From assembly GCF_024584805.1 (NCBI RefSeq), contig NZ_CP075715.1, positions 6,729,526 to 6,793,525 on the forward strand: DNA of 64,000 nucleotides. The letters are read 5' to 3'. This document shows, piece after piece, positions 49,692 through 58,175 of the stretch. A program made the position numbers and the translations under genes. The notes beneath the pieces are model-generated. The model was not told the origin of the DNA and did not search any database. It saw only the letters and a program-made list of their open reading frames with translations. Source of the DNA: Streptomyces sp. FIT100. Lineage in GTDB: Bacteria > Actinomycetota > Actinomycetes > Streptomycetales > Streptomycetaceae. Every line of letters begins with the position of its first letter. Position 1 is the stretch's first letter.

Positions 49692-49948
49692 GTAGAGACC
49701 GCGATCCCGCCCGGTTCCCCGAGCCGGACCGCTTCGACATTCGCCGCGAAGCACGGGGGCATCTGGCCTTCGGGCACGGTGTCCACCACTGCCTGGGCGC
49801 TCCGCTGGCCCACCTCGAAGGCGCGACCGCGGTCCGGACGCTGCTGGAGCGCTGCCCCGGGCTCGCCCTCGACCCCGACGGCGGGCCGCCGGACTGGTTG
49901 CCGGGACTGCTCATGCGCGGAGCGCGGCGGCTGCCCGTCGTCTGGTGA
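49688..49948 (+). pseudogene. 3' remnant of a cytochrome P450 gene
   Basis: An open frame without a start, ending in TGA at 49946-49948, reads RDPARFPEPDRFDI, then HLAFGHGVHHCLGAPLAHLE, then LLERCPGLAL. These are the P450 segments between the meander and the C-terminus. The haem-ligand Cys codon is at 49790-49792 and the F-G-x-G-x-H-x-C-L-G signature is intact. About 86 codons of an expected 400 remain; the K-helix ExxR and everything before are gone. Codon use is still normal, so the loss may be recent. Confidence 0.85.
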
Positions 49949-49955
49949 CCGGACG

Positions 49956-50960
49956 TCAGAGCCCCGGGATCTCCTCGATCCGCACCGGCCGCCGCTCCCG
50001 GCGGGACAGTTCGCACGCCTCGGCCACCCGCAGCGCCTCCAGGGCCTCGCCGCCGTCGCAGGGGTTGGGGAGTTCGCCGGCGGCGACCTGGATGAAGGCG
50101 TCGAGCTCGGCCTCGTACGCGGGGGCGAAGCGCTCCAGGAAGCCGGGCCAGGGCTTGTCGGCGGGCGGGGGGCCCTGGGGTTCGGTGGAGGTGATCGGTG
50201 TGCGGTCGTCGAGGCCGACCGCGACGGTGTCGAGCTCGCCGGAGAGCTCCATGCGGACGTCGTAGCCCGCGCCGTTGCAGCGCGTGGCCGTGGCGGTGGC
50301 GAGGGTGCCGTCGTCGAGGGTGAGCAGGGCCGCGGCGGTGTCGACGTCGCCCGCGTCGCGGAAGATGGCGGGACCGGCGTCCGAGCCCGCGGCGTACACA
50401 TCGGTGATCTCGCGGCCGGTGATCCAGCGCAGGATGTCGAAGTCGTGGACCAGGCAGTCCCGGTAGAGGCCGCCGGAGAGCGGCAGGTACGCGGCGGGCG
50501 GCGGGGCCGGGTCCGCGGTGACGGCCCGTACGGTGTGCAGCCGGCCGAGCCGCCCGGAGCGCACCAGCTCACGTGCCGCGCCGTACCCCGCGTCGAAGCG
50601 GCGCATGAAGCCGAGCTGGAGGACGGTGCCGGCGTCCGCCACCTCGCGGAGTGCGCGCAGTGTGCCGGGCAGGTCGAGGGCGATCGGCTTCTCGCAGAAG
50701 GCGGGCAGCCCGGTGCGGGCGGCGCGGGCGATCAGGTCGGCGTGGGCGGCGGTGGCAGAGGCGATGACGACGGCGTCGACGCCCCAGGTGAAGACCTCGT
50801 TCACCGAAGGGGCGGCGGTCGATCCCGTGCGGTCGGCGACCTCGCGCGCCCGTGCGGCGTCGGTGTCCGCGACCACCAGGGAGCCGACCTCGCGGTGACG
50901 GCTGAGGACGCCCGCGTGAAAGGCGCCGATACGTCCGGTTCCGATGAGTCCGATGCGCAT
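49956..50960 (-). CDS. Gfo/Idh/MocA oxidoreductase, inositol 2-dehydrogenase-like
   Basis: 334 residues. Rossmann loop GLIGTGRIGAFHAGVL at residues 5-20, the family FCEKPIALD motif (Lys of E-K-P) near 95, and the catalytic GLYRDCLVHDFDILRWITG (D-x-x-x-H) near 175. Start ATG 50960; the longer frame lacks support. Likely oxidises myo-inositol or a related polyol imported by the neighbouring ABC system. Divergent from the GntR gene, sharing a region with a palindromic operator. Confidence 0.85.
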   Translation of the reverse strand: MRIGLIGTGRIGAFHAGVLSRHREVGSLVVADTDAARAREVADRTGSTAAPSVNEVFTWGVDAVVIASATAAHADLIARAARTGLPAFCEKPIALDLPGTLRALREVADAGTVLQLGFMRRFDAGYGAARELVRSGRLGRLHTVRAVTADPAPPPAAYLPLSGGLYRDCLVHDFDILRWITGREITDVYAAGSDAGPAIFRDAGDVDTAAALLTLDDGTLATATATRCNGAGYDVRMELSGELDTVAVGLDDRTPITSTEPQGPPPADKPWPGFLERFAPAYEAELDAFIQVAAGELPNPCDGGEALEALRVAEACELSRRERRPVRIEEIPGL

Positions 50961-51000
50961 GGCCCCAAGGTGGAGGGCGCGCCTCGACCCTGTCAAGCAT

Positions 51001-51012
51001 TTGTCCTGACAA
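51001..51012. promoter_or_regulatory. palindromic operator between dehydrogenase and GntR gene
   Basis: Perfect palindrome TTGTCCTGACAA (5-2-5) in the 101-base divergent gap. A related site (TTGTCCGAACAT on the minus strand, 51903-51914) precedes the binding-protein operon. Likely GntR site. Confidence 0.6.
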
Positions 51013-51061
51013 TCGAACGACACAACTTCCGGTCAACAAACCCTGCGACTACGCTCGCAGC

Positions 51062-51847
51062 GTGCCCAAGCAGCCCAGAGACACGCCCAGAGACTCGACG
51101 GACGTCACCCTGTCGCTCCAGCTCGGCGTCGACCGCACCAGCCCGATCCCGCTGTACTACCAGCTCTCCCAGCAGCTGGAGGCGGCCATCGAGCACGGCA
51201 CGCTCACGCCCGGCAGCCTGCTCGGCAACGAGATCGACCTCGCGGGCCGGCTCGGGCTCTCCCGCCCCACCGTGCGCCAGGCCATCCAGTCGCTCGTGGA
51301 CAAGGGGCTGCTCGTGCGCCGCCGCGGTGTCGGCACCCAGGTCGTGCACAGCCAGGTCAAGCGGTCGCTGGAGCTGAGCAGTCTCTACGACGACCTGGAG
51401 GCGGCCGGCCAGCGCCCGGCCACCCGGGTGCTGACGAACGCCGTCGAACCCGCGACCGCCGAAATCGCGGCCGCGCTCGGGGTGGCGCAGGGCAGCGACG
51501 TCCATCTGATCGAGCGGCTGCGGTACGCGCACGGTGAGCCGATGGCCCAGCTGCGCAACCATCTGCCCGCCGGGCTGCTGCCCCTCGACGACGAGCGGCT
51601 CGAATCCACCGGGCTCTACCGGATGATGCGGGCCGCGGGGATCACCCTGCACAGCGCCCGCCAGTCGGTCGGCGCGCGCGCGGCCACCGCCGACGAGGCC
51701 GCCCTGCTCGGGGAGGAGGGCGGCGCGCCGCTGCTCACCATGGAGCGCACCACGTTCGATGACACCGGGCGGGCCGTCGAGTTCGGCTCGCACGTCTACC
51801 GGGCCTCGCGGTACGCCTTCGAGTTCCAGCTCCTCGTGCGGTCGTAG
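51062..51847 (+). CDS. GntR-family (HutC/UTRA) regulator
   Basis: 261 residues. Winged helix at about 22-90: PIPLYYQLSQQLEAAIEHG, then LGNEIDLAGRLGLSRPTVRQAIQSLVDKGLLVRRRGVGTQV in segments. The UTRA effector domain follows from about 110 (VHLIERLRYAHGEPMAQLRNHLP; FEFQLLVRS at the end). Ligand is likely an inositol or sugar derivative. GTG start. It lies between the dehydrogenase and the ABC genes and probably controls both. Confidence 0.9.
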   Translation: MPKQPRDTPRDSTDVTLSLQLGVDRTSPIPLYYQLSQQLEAAIEHGTLTPGSLLGNEIDLAGRLGLSRPTVRQAIQSLVDKGLLVRRRGVGTQVVHSQVKRSLELSSLYDDLEAAGQRPATRVLTNAVEPATAEIAAALGVAQGSDVHLIERLRYAHGEPMAQLRNHLPAGLLPLDDERLESTGLYRMMRAAGITLHSARQSVGARAATADEAALLGEEGGAPLLTMERTTFDDTGRAVEFGSHVYRASRYAFEFQLLVRS

Positions 51848-51902
51848 ACCCGCTCGGGGACCGGCCGGCGGAGCGCGACCGGCCGTCGTGTTCGGGTAAG
51901 AA

Positions 51903-51946
51903 TGTTCGGACAAAGTATTGACGGGCCCGCGCCGCCATCGTAGAAA
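51903..51946 (+). promoter_or_regulatory. promoter and operator of the sugar ABC operon
   Basis: -35 TTGACG (51918-51923), 17-base spacer and -10 TAGAAA (51941-51946), close to the Streptomyces vegetative consensus. Directly upstream sits ATGTTCGGACAA (51903-51914), related to the perfect palindrome at 51001. Leader about 38 bases. Confidence 0.65.
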
Positions 51947-51991
51947 CTCACCCAGCCGCAATCGGCGGCCGGGAGAGAAGGCGGACCCCCC

Positions 51992-53053
51992 ATGCGCACA
52001 CCTCGCACGGCACGCACACCCCGCATACCACGCACAGCACGCACGGCACGCACACCTCGCACGGCACGCACGGCAGCAGTCCTGCTCACCGCACTCGCAC
52101 TCACCGCCGCCGCTGGATGCAGCAGCTCCGGCGGCAAGGACTCCGAGGAGCAGCCCTCGGGCGGGGGAGGCGGCGGAAAGCCCGCCACGACCGAGCGGCT
52201 GAAGATCGCCATGGTGACCCACTCCGGCGAGGGCGACACCTTCTGGGACATCGTCCGCCGCGGCGCCGAGGCCGCCGCGACCAAGGACAACGTCGAGTTC
52301 CTGTACGCCGCCGACAAGGAGGGCAAGGAGCAGGCGCAGCTCGTCCAGACCTATATCGACCAGGACGTGGACGGCATCGTTGTCACCCTCGCCAAGCCGG
52401 AGGCCGTCAGGGAGGTCGTCAAGAAGGCGGTCGCGGCCGGCATCCCGGTCGTCACGATCAACTCCGGCGGCCAGTTCTCCCAGGAGGTCGGCGCGCTCAG
52501 CCACATCGGCCAGGACGAGTCCGTCGCGGGTGAGGCCGTGGGCGAGGAGCTCAACAAGCGCGGCAGGAAGAAGGCGGTCTGCGTCATCCACGAGCAGGGC
52601 AACGTCTCGCTGGAGGACCGCTGCGCCGGGGTGAAGAAGACCTTCGAGGGCACGGTCGAGAACCTCAACGTGGACGGCACCAACATGCCGGCCGCCACCT
52701 CCTCCATCGAGGCGAAGCTCCAGAGCGGCAAGGACATCGACACCGTCGTCACGCTCGGCGCGCCGTTCGCCGCCGCGTCCGTGCAGGCGAAGGACGGCGC
52801 CGGCTCCGACGCCGAGATCGACACCTTCGACCTCAACGCCGAGGTCGTCAAGCGGCTCAAGGCCAAGGAGATCGGCTTCGCCGTCGACCAGCAGCCCTAC
52901 CTCCAGGGTTATCTCGCCGTCGACGAACTCTGGCTCAACAAGACCAACCTCAACGTCATCGGCGGCGGCAAGCCCGTGCTCACCGGACCGGCCCTGGTGA
53001 CCGAGAAGGACGTGCCCGCGCTGGAGAAGCTCACGGCCGACGGCACCCGGTGA
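51992..53053 (+). CDS. sugar-binding lipoprotein 1 (FrcB/inositol type)
   Basis: 353-residue type-I periplasmic-binding protein. Lipobox AAAGC near residue 47. The n-region before it is odd: 27 residues made of repeated R-T-P/A units (RTPRTARTPRIPRTART), followed by a normal hydrophobic core. Mature domain: KIAMVTHSGEGDTFWDIVRRGA, VDGIVVTLAKPEAV, VTINSGG, and DQQPYLQGYLAVDELWL near the end. ATG after GAGAGAAGG. The mature part is closely similar to the next gene. Confidence 0.9.
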   Translation: MRTPRTARTPRIPRTARTARTPRTARTAAVLLTALALTAAAGCSSSGGKDSEEQPSGGGGGGKPATTERLKIAMVTHSGEGDTFWDIVRRGAEAAATKDNVEFLYAADKEGKEQAQLVQTYIDQDVDGIVVTLAKPEAVREVVKKAVAAGIPVVTINSGGQFSQEVGALSHIGQDESVAGEAVGEELNKRGRKKAVCVIHEQGNVSLEDRCAGVKKTFEGTVENLNVDGTNMPAATSSIEAKLQSGKDIDTVVTLGAPFAAASVQAKDGAGSDAEIDTFDLNAEVVKRLKAKEIGFAVDQQPYLQGYLAVDELWLNKTNLNVIGGGKPVLTGPALVTEKDVPALEKLTADGTR

Positions 53054-53160
53054 CGCAGCCGGTGACGCACACGGTGACGTACCCGGTGGTGTATGCGGCA
53101 GGAGTGCTCAGGGATACTTACCGCGGAGTACTACAAGCGGAGCAAGAGGGGCACGGCGTC

Positions 53161-54174
53161 GTGGCAAGGGTTCGGACAGGGGTACGCGCGGTCGGAGCGC
53201 TGCTGGCGGCGGTGCTCGGAGCCTCCCTGGCGGGGTGCAGCGCGACCGGCGGCAAGCGTGCCGAGGACGCGCGCAAGGCGGCCGCGGCCGAGGGCAGGGC
53301 CGCCGTCACCACCCCGCGCTGGACGTTCGCGATGGTCACGCACTCGGGCGACGGCGACACCTTCTGGGACATCGTCCAGAACGGTGCGAAGCAGGCCGCC
53401 GTGAAGGACAACATCAACTTCCTCTACGCGCACAGCGACGAGGGACAGCAGCAGGCGCAGCTCGTCGACTCGTACATCGACAAGAAGGTCGACGGGCTCA
53501 TCGTCACCCTCGCCAAGCCCGACGCCATGAAGGACGCCGTCGCCAAGGCCACCAGGGCCGGCATCCCGGTGATCACCGTGAACTCGGGCTCCGAGGAGTC
53601 CAAGAGCTTCGGCGCGCTCACCCATATCGGCCAGGACGAGACCATCGCCGGCGAGGCCGTCGGCGACGAGCTCGACAAACGCGGCCGCAAGAAGGCCCTG
53701 TGCGTCCTGCACGAGCAGGGAAACGTCGGCCATGAGCAGCGCTGCGCCGGGACGGGGAAGACCTTCGACGGACAGCTGCAGAACCTGTACGTCGACGGCA
53801 CCAACATGCCTGACGTCCAGGCGTCCATCGAGGCCAAGCTCCAGTCCGACCCGTCCATCGACGCCGTCGTCACGCTCGGCGCGCCCTTCGCCGACGCCGC
53901 GGTGCAGGCCAAGCGGAGCGCACAGAGCAAGGCCGAGATCGACACCTTCGACCTCAACGCCAAGGTCGCCACCGCGCTCAAGGCCGGTGACCTCGGCTTC
54001 GCGGTCGACCAGCAGCCCTACCTCCAGGGCTACGAGGCCGTCGACCTGCTGTGGCTGTACCGCTACAACGCCGATGTGCTCGGCGGCGGCCGGCCGGTCC
54101 TGACCGGACCGCAGATCATCACCGGCGAGGACGCCGCCGAACTGCAGGACTACACGGAGCGGGGGACCCGATGA
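53161..54174 (+). CDS. sugar-binding lipoprotein 2, tandem paralogue
   Basis: 337 residues. GTG 53161 with GAGGGG upstream; the longer frame from 53050 would put about 37 residues before the signal peptide. Lipobox SLAGC near residue 25. The mature sequence follows the first binding protein segment by segment (MVTHSGDGDTFWDIVQNGA; DQQPYLQGYEAVDLLWLY), by eye well over half identical, so it is a tandem duplicate that has diverged. It overlaps the permease start (ATGA). Two binders feeding one permease suggests two related ligands. Confidence 0.9.
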   Translation: MARVRTGVRAVGALLAAVLGASLAGCSATGGKRAEDARKAAAAEGRAAVTTPRWTFAMVTHSGDGDTFWDIVQNGAKQAAVKDNINFLYAHSDEGQQQAQLVDSYIDKKVDGLIVTLAKPDAMKDAVAKATRAGIPVITVNSGSEESKSFGALTHIGQDETIAGEAVGDELDKRGRKKALCVLHEQGNVGHEQRCAGTGKTFDGQLQNLYVDGTNMPDVQASIEAKLQSDPSIDAVVTLGAPFADAAVQAKRSAQSKAEIDTFDLNAKVATALKAGDLGFAVDQQPYLQGYEAVDLLWLYRYNADVLGGGRPVLTGPQIITGEDAAELQDYTERGTR

Positions 54175-55238
54175 CCGCGACCGCACCGGCCGAGCACCAC
54201 CGGCCCGACAAGCCCGCGGCCGCCGACGAGAGGCTGCTGCACACCTCCCCGTGGAAGAAGCTGCTCGGCCGGCCCGAGCTCGGCTCGGTCGTCGGCGCCG
54301 CGGCGGTGTTCGTCTTCTTCTCGCTGACCGCCGACAGCTTCCTGAAGGCATCGAGCCTCGGCACGGTCCTGTACGCCGCCTCCACCATCGGCATCATGGC
54401 CGTCCCCGTCGCCCTGCTGATGATCGGCGGCGAGTTCGACCTCTCCGCCGGTGTGCTGGTGACCAGCTCCGCGCTGATCTCCTCGATGTTCAGCTACCGG
54501 ATGACCGCGAACGTCTGGGTCGGCATCCTGGTGTCCCTGCTGGTCACGCTCGCCGTCGGGGTCTTCAACGGCTGGATGCTGACCCGCACGAAGCTGCCGA
54601 GCTTCATCATCACGCTCGGCACCTTCCTGATGCTCACCGGGCTCAATCTGGGCTTCACCAAGCTGATCAGCGGCACGGTGTCGACCAAGACCATCGCCGA
54701 CATGGAGGGCTTCTCCTCCGCCAAGGCGCTCTTCGCCTCCCAGCTCACCATCGGCGATGTCGGTTTCAAGGTCACCATCCTCTGGTGGGCCGCGCTCGTC
54801 GCCCTGGCCACCTGGATCCTGCTGCGCACCCGGTTCGGCAACTGGATCTTCGCCGTCGGCGGCGGCGCCGACGCGGCCCGCGCCGTCGGTGTCCCGGTGG
54901 TCAGGACCAAGATCGGCCTCTATATGGGCGTGGCGTTCTGCGCCTGGGTCTCGGGGCAGCATCTGCTCTTCTCGTTCGACGTCGTCCAGTCCGGCGAGGG
55001 CGTCGGCAACGAGCTGATCTACATCATCGCGGCCGTGATCGGCGGCTGCCTGATCACCGGCGGCTACGGCTCCGCGATCGGCTCCGCGGTCGGTGCCTTC
55101 ATCTTCGGCATGACCAGCAAGGGCATCGTGTACGCGGAGTGGAACCCGGACTGGTTCAAGTTCTTCCTGGGAGCCATGCTCCTCCTGGCCACCCTGTTGA
55201 ACGCATGGGTCCGCAAGCGTGCGGAGGCGAGCAAGTGA
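54171..55238 (+). CDS. sugar ABC transporter permease (FrcC/RbsC type)
   Basis: 355 residues, 8-10 spans. Family landmark: LLMIGGEFDLSAGVLVTSSALIS in an early span, IITLGTFLMLTGLNL, and IFAVGGGADAARAVGVPVVRTKIGLY in the cytoplasmic loop. ATG 54171 overlaps the previous stop. Translocates the sugar delivered by the two lipoproteins. Confidence 0.92.
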   Translation: MTATAPAEHHRPDKPAAADERLLHTSPWKKLLGRPELGSVVGAAAVFVFFSLTADSFLKASSLGTVLYAASTIGIMAVPVALLMIGGEFDLSAGVLVTSSALISSMFSYRMTANVWVGILVSLLVTLAVGVFNGWMLTRTKLPSFIITLGTFLMLTGLNLGFTKLISGTVSTKTIADMEGFSSAKALFASQLTIGDVGFKVTILWWAALVALATWILLRTRFGNWIFAVGGGADAARAVGVPVVRTKIGLYMGVAFCAWVSGQHLLFSFDVVQSGEGVGNELIYIIAAVIGGCLITGGYGSAIGSAVGAFIFGMTSKGIVYAEWNPDWFKFFLGAMLLLATLLNAWVRKRAEASK

Positions 55239-56098
55239 CAGACGACCGCGTGACAGACGCCCGAGTGACCGACCGCGCCGCCCTCGTGGAGCTCGACGAC
55301 GTCAGCAAGTACTACGGCAACATCCGCGCCCTCGAAGGGGTCTCCCTCGAAGTGCACGCGGGCGAGATCAGCTGTGTGCTCGGCGACAACGGCGCCGGCA
55401 AGTCCACCCTCATCAAGATCATCGCGGGGCTGCACCAGCACGACGCGGGCGCGTTCTCCATCGAGGGCGAGCAGGTCAGGCTCGCCTCCCCGCGCGAGGC
55501 CCTGGACCGCGGCATCGCCACCGTCTACCAGGACCTCGCCGTCGTCCCGCTCATGCCGGTCTGGCGGAACTTCTTCCTCGGCTCCGAGCCGACCAGGGGC
55601 AGCGGCCCCTTCAAGCGGCTCGACGTCCGGCTGATGCGCGAGACCACCCGTCGGGAGCTGCTGCGCATGGGCATCGACCTGCGCGATGTCGACCAGCCCA
55701 TCGGCACGCTCTCCGGCGGCGAGCGGCAGTGCGTGGCCATCGCCCGCGCCGTCCACTTCGGCGCCAAGGTGCTGGTCCTGGACGAGCCCACGGCGGCGCT
55801 CGGCGTCAAGCAGTCCGGCGTCGTCCTGAAGTATGTGGCCGCCGCACGTGATGCGGGCCTCGGCGTTGTACTGATCACCCACAACCCCCATCACGCCTAT
55901 CTCGTCGGCGACCGCTTCGTGCTGCTGAAGCGCGGCGCCATGGTGGGCAGCCACAGCAAGCAGGAGATCAGCCTGGACGAGCTCACCCGCCAGATGGCCG
56001 GCGGCAGCGAGCTCGACGACCTGCGCCACGAACTGGAACGGGCACCTGTCCCCGGGCACATCGGGGGCAAGGACACCGAGGCCGAGGGCGCCGCCTAG
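55235..56098 (+). CDS. sugar ABC transporter ATP-binding protein, single NBD (FrcA type)
   Basis: 287 residues. Walker A GDNGAGKST, Q-loop VYQDLAVVPLMPVWRN, signature LSGGERQCVAIARAV and Walker B VLVLDEPTAALGVKQ are all present. Only one nucleotide-binding domain, unlike two-domain RbsA/XylG proteins, so it belongs to the FrcA group and must dimerise. The GTG start overlaps the permease stop. The first codons repeat (VTDDRVTDARVTDRA), so downstream GTGs at 55250 or 55265 are alternatives. Last gene of the operon. Confidence 0.92.
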   Translation: MTDDRVTDARVTDRAALVELDDVSKYYGNIRALEGVSLEVHAGEISCVLGDNGAGKSTLIKIIAGLHQHDAGAFSIEGEQVRLASPREALDRGIATVYQDLAVVPLMPVWRNFFLGSEPTRGSGPFKRLDVRLMRETTRRELLRMGIDLRDVDQPIGTLSGGERQCVAIARAVHFGAKVLVLDEPTAALGVKQSGVVLKYVAAARDAGLGVVLITHNPHHAYLVGDRFVLLKRGAMVGSHSKQEISLDELTRQMAGGSELDDLRHELERAPVPGHIGGKDTEAEGAA

Positions 56099-56101
56099 AA
56101 G

Positions 56102-56135
56102 CCTGACCCGGTCCCGGTCCCGGTCCCGGGTCAGG
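56102..56135. terminator. bidirectional hairpin
   Basis: 10-bp perfect inverted repeat CCTGACCCGG / CCGGGTCAGG enclosing three GTCCCG units. It ends the ABC operon and overlaps the stop of the convergent BrkB gene. Confidence 0.75.
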
Positions 56136-57081
56136 GCCTGGGTCCGTCAGGTCCGAGGGGCGGCCGGGACCCGGGGCGGTGCCACGGTTCGGCGCCGCGC
56201 TCGTGCGTGCCCAGCCGGCGGGCCAGCCACGGTTCCTGCGCGAGGACGGCCCCTGCGGTGAGGCCGACGGCGATCGCGACGCAGATCACGATCAGCCAGG
56301 ACAGCAGGGTGAAGACCGGCCCGACGGACCCGTACTCGGCCAGGCTCCGGTCCAGCGCCCGGGGCATGTAGTAGCGGCTGCCGATCGCCAGCGCGGTGGT
56401 GGCGCCGGCGGTGAGCACGGCTCCGGGCAGCAGCGGACGCCACCCGATGTGCCCGCCGAGCAGCAGATGCTGCGACCACCACCACAGCAGCGCCTGGGAC
56501 ACCAGGGTGACCGGGACCGCCAGCCACAACCCGACGCCGAAACCCTCCCGCAGCGGTCCCTGCGCGATAAGGGTGCTGAGCCACACCAGGATCCAGACCA
56601 GCCAGCGCCATGGGGCGATCCGTACGCCCGACCGGGGCATCAGCCAGGCCCGCTTGCACAGCCGCTGCATCGCCCGGCTGCACGCGGTGGCGGAGAGCAG
56701 GACCATCAGGGCACCGACCACGCCGGTGACCTTGCGGAGATTCTCGTCGGTGGACTTGTACACGTGCTCCAACTGGTCGGCGGAGGAGTCGGTGAGCCCG
56801 AACACCACCCGCACCGAGCTGATCAGCTGCTGCTGTACGCCCTCGGGGGCGAAGGCCCCGACGACGAAGAGCAGCGGCACGGCGGTCAGGAAGCACTGTG
56901 CGGCCAGCCGGGTCGCCGAGTCGAAGATGTTCACCGAGACCATACGGGCCGTCAGATGGGTGACGACGGGGAAGCGCGCCTCGGTGCGCGCGGCCATGGA
57001 CCGTGCGGCGGCCGCCCAGGTGCCGAACCGTGCGCTCCACCAGGACGGCCGAAGGAAGGGAGCGCGGCGCGGCATGGTCAT
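56131..57081 (-). CDS. YihY/BrkB family membrane protein
   Basis: 316 residues, six spans. Family features: AARTEARFPVVTHLTARMVSVNIFDSATRLA before the first span, LLFVVGAFAPEG, VVGALMVLLSATACSRAMQR, and the late GPVFTLLSWLIVICVAIAVGLTAGAVL. The family was once called RNase BN in error; true role is unknown, possibly lipid or solute transport. ATG 57081 with AAGGAG seven bases upstream. Divergent from the GAP gene. Confidence 0.82.
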   Translation of the reverse strand: MTMPRRAPFLRPSWWSARFGTWAAAARSMAARTEARFPVVTHLTARMVSVNIFDSATRLAAQCFLTAVPLLFVVGAFAPEGVQQQLISSVRVVFGLTDSSADQLEHVYKSTDENLRKVTGVVGALMVLLSATACSRAMQRLCKRAWLMPRSGVRIAPWRWLVWILVWLSTLIAQGPLREGFGVGLWLAVPVTLVSQALLWWWSQHLLLGGHIGWRPLLPGAVLTAGATTALAIGSRYYMPRALDRSLAEYGSVGPVFTLLSWLIVICVAIAVGLTAGAVLAQEPWLARRLGTHERGAEPWHRPGSRPPLGPDGPRP

Positions 57082-57230
57082 CGCGTAGCTCCTTCCCTGC
57101 GTTCAGGGTGGAGGAAGCGGGCGGCACCGGCACCCCGGGCGCGCGGTGCTCTGTTTGTGCCCCGCGGTGGCGAGGACCACGATGGAGGGGTGCCGCGGGC
57201 GCGGACGAATCCCTGCAGAAGGGGAGCCAC

Positions 57231-57989
57231 ATGGTCCTTGAGCTGCTGCTCATCGGCGTCGGCATCACTCTCGACCCGCTGCCCATCATGGCCTTCGTGC
57301 TGCTGCTGGCGTCGCAGAGGGGCGTGTGGAAGGGCCTGGTCTTCATCCTCGCGTGGCTGGCGTGCCTCGTCACGGTGATCGCCCTCGTGCTGCTCTTCAC
57401 CGGCGGAACCCCACCGCCGCCGAGGTCACCGCCGTCCACGGGTGCTCTCGCCGCCAAGCTGGCCATCGGCATCGGCCTGGTCGCGTACGGGATGCACAGG
57501 CGCCGCCGCCGCGGCGCGGCGCACGAGCAGCCCTCGACGGCGGGCACGAAGACCGCGGGCACGACGGCCGCGGGCACGACGGCGGCTGGCCCGGCGGCGG
57601 CTGGCCCGGCGGCCGCGGGCTCCGCAGCCACGGACTCCTCGCCCGAGGCCGAGGTCTCCAAGATGGACCGGATGTCCCTCTGGTCCGCGGCGGGGCTTGC
57701 CGTCTTCCTTCAGCCGTGGGGCGTGGTCGCCGCGGGCGCCACCGTCGTCGTGAAGGCCGACCTGTCCCATTTCGCCACGTACCTGGCGCTGTTCGGGTTC
57801 TGCATTCTCGCCACCGCCAGTCTGCTGGCTGCCGAGCTGTACACGGTGCTCGCTCCGAAGGCGGCGGGGGAGCGCCTGAAGCGGCTGCGTGCCTGGCTGG
57901 AGGCGCACGAGGAACCGGCCATCATCATCGGCAGCCTGGTGCTCGGCCTGTGGCTGACCGGCAACAGCATCTACCAGCTCACGAGTTGA
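57231..57989 (+). CDS. GAP (Sap) family membrane protein
   Basis: 252 residues, six spans in two groups: LELLLIGVGITLDPLPIMAFVLLLAS at the start (the conserved D-P-L-P-I) and SLWSAAGLAVFLQPWGVVAAGATVVV in the second half. GAP-family proteins of mycobacteria help export glycolipids; role here is unknown. A cytoplasmic linker of about 45 residues consists of short Ala/Gly/Thr/Pro repeats (TAAGTTAAGPAAAGPAAAG). ATG with GGGGAG upstream. Confidence 0.75.
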   Translation: MVLELLLIGVGITLDPLPIMAFVLLLASQRGVWKGLVFILAWLACLVTVIALVLLFTGGTPPPPRSPPSTGALAAKLAIGIGLVAYGMHRRRRRGAAHEQPSTAGTKTAGTTAAGTTAAGPAAAGPAAAGSAATDSSPEAEVSKMDRMSLWSAAGLAVFLQPWGVVAAGATVVVKADLSHFATYLALFGFCILATASLLAAELYTVLAPKAAGERLKRLRAWLEAHEEPAIIIGSLVLGLWLTGNSIYQLTS

Positions 57990-58175
57990 CGGGGGCGCCC
58001 GCCCCTGCCCGCTCCGTCCCGGCACCCCGCCCCGCCCCGGCGCCCCTCCGCGCCGAAGGTGCGCGTCACCCCCGCGGGTGCTGCAATGGCATACGGGACG
58101 CCGCGTGCCCGAGGGCGCGCCGAGCCGTCGGCCGGCGAGCCGCCCGGACCGCTGATGCGCTCGCGAGGAGTGGTC

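Noticed and set aside
51020..51045. TCAACAAAC near the GntR gene as another AllR-type site
   Set aside because: Only a half-site matches and no inverted partner at the right spacing; the gene's function is unrelated.
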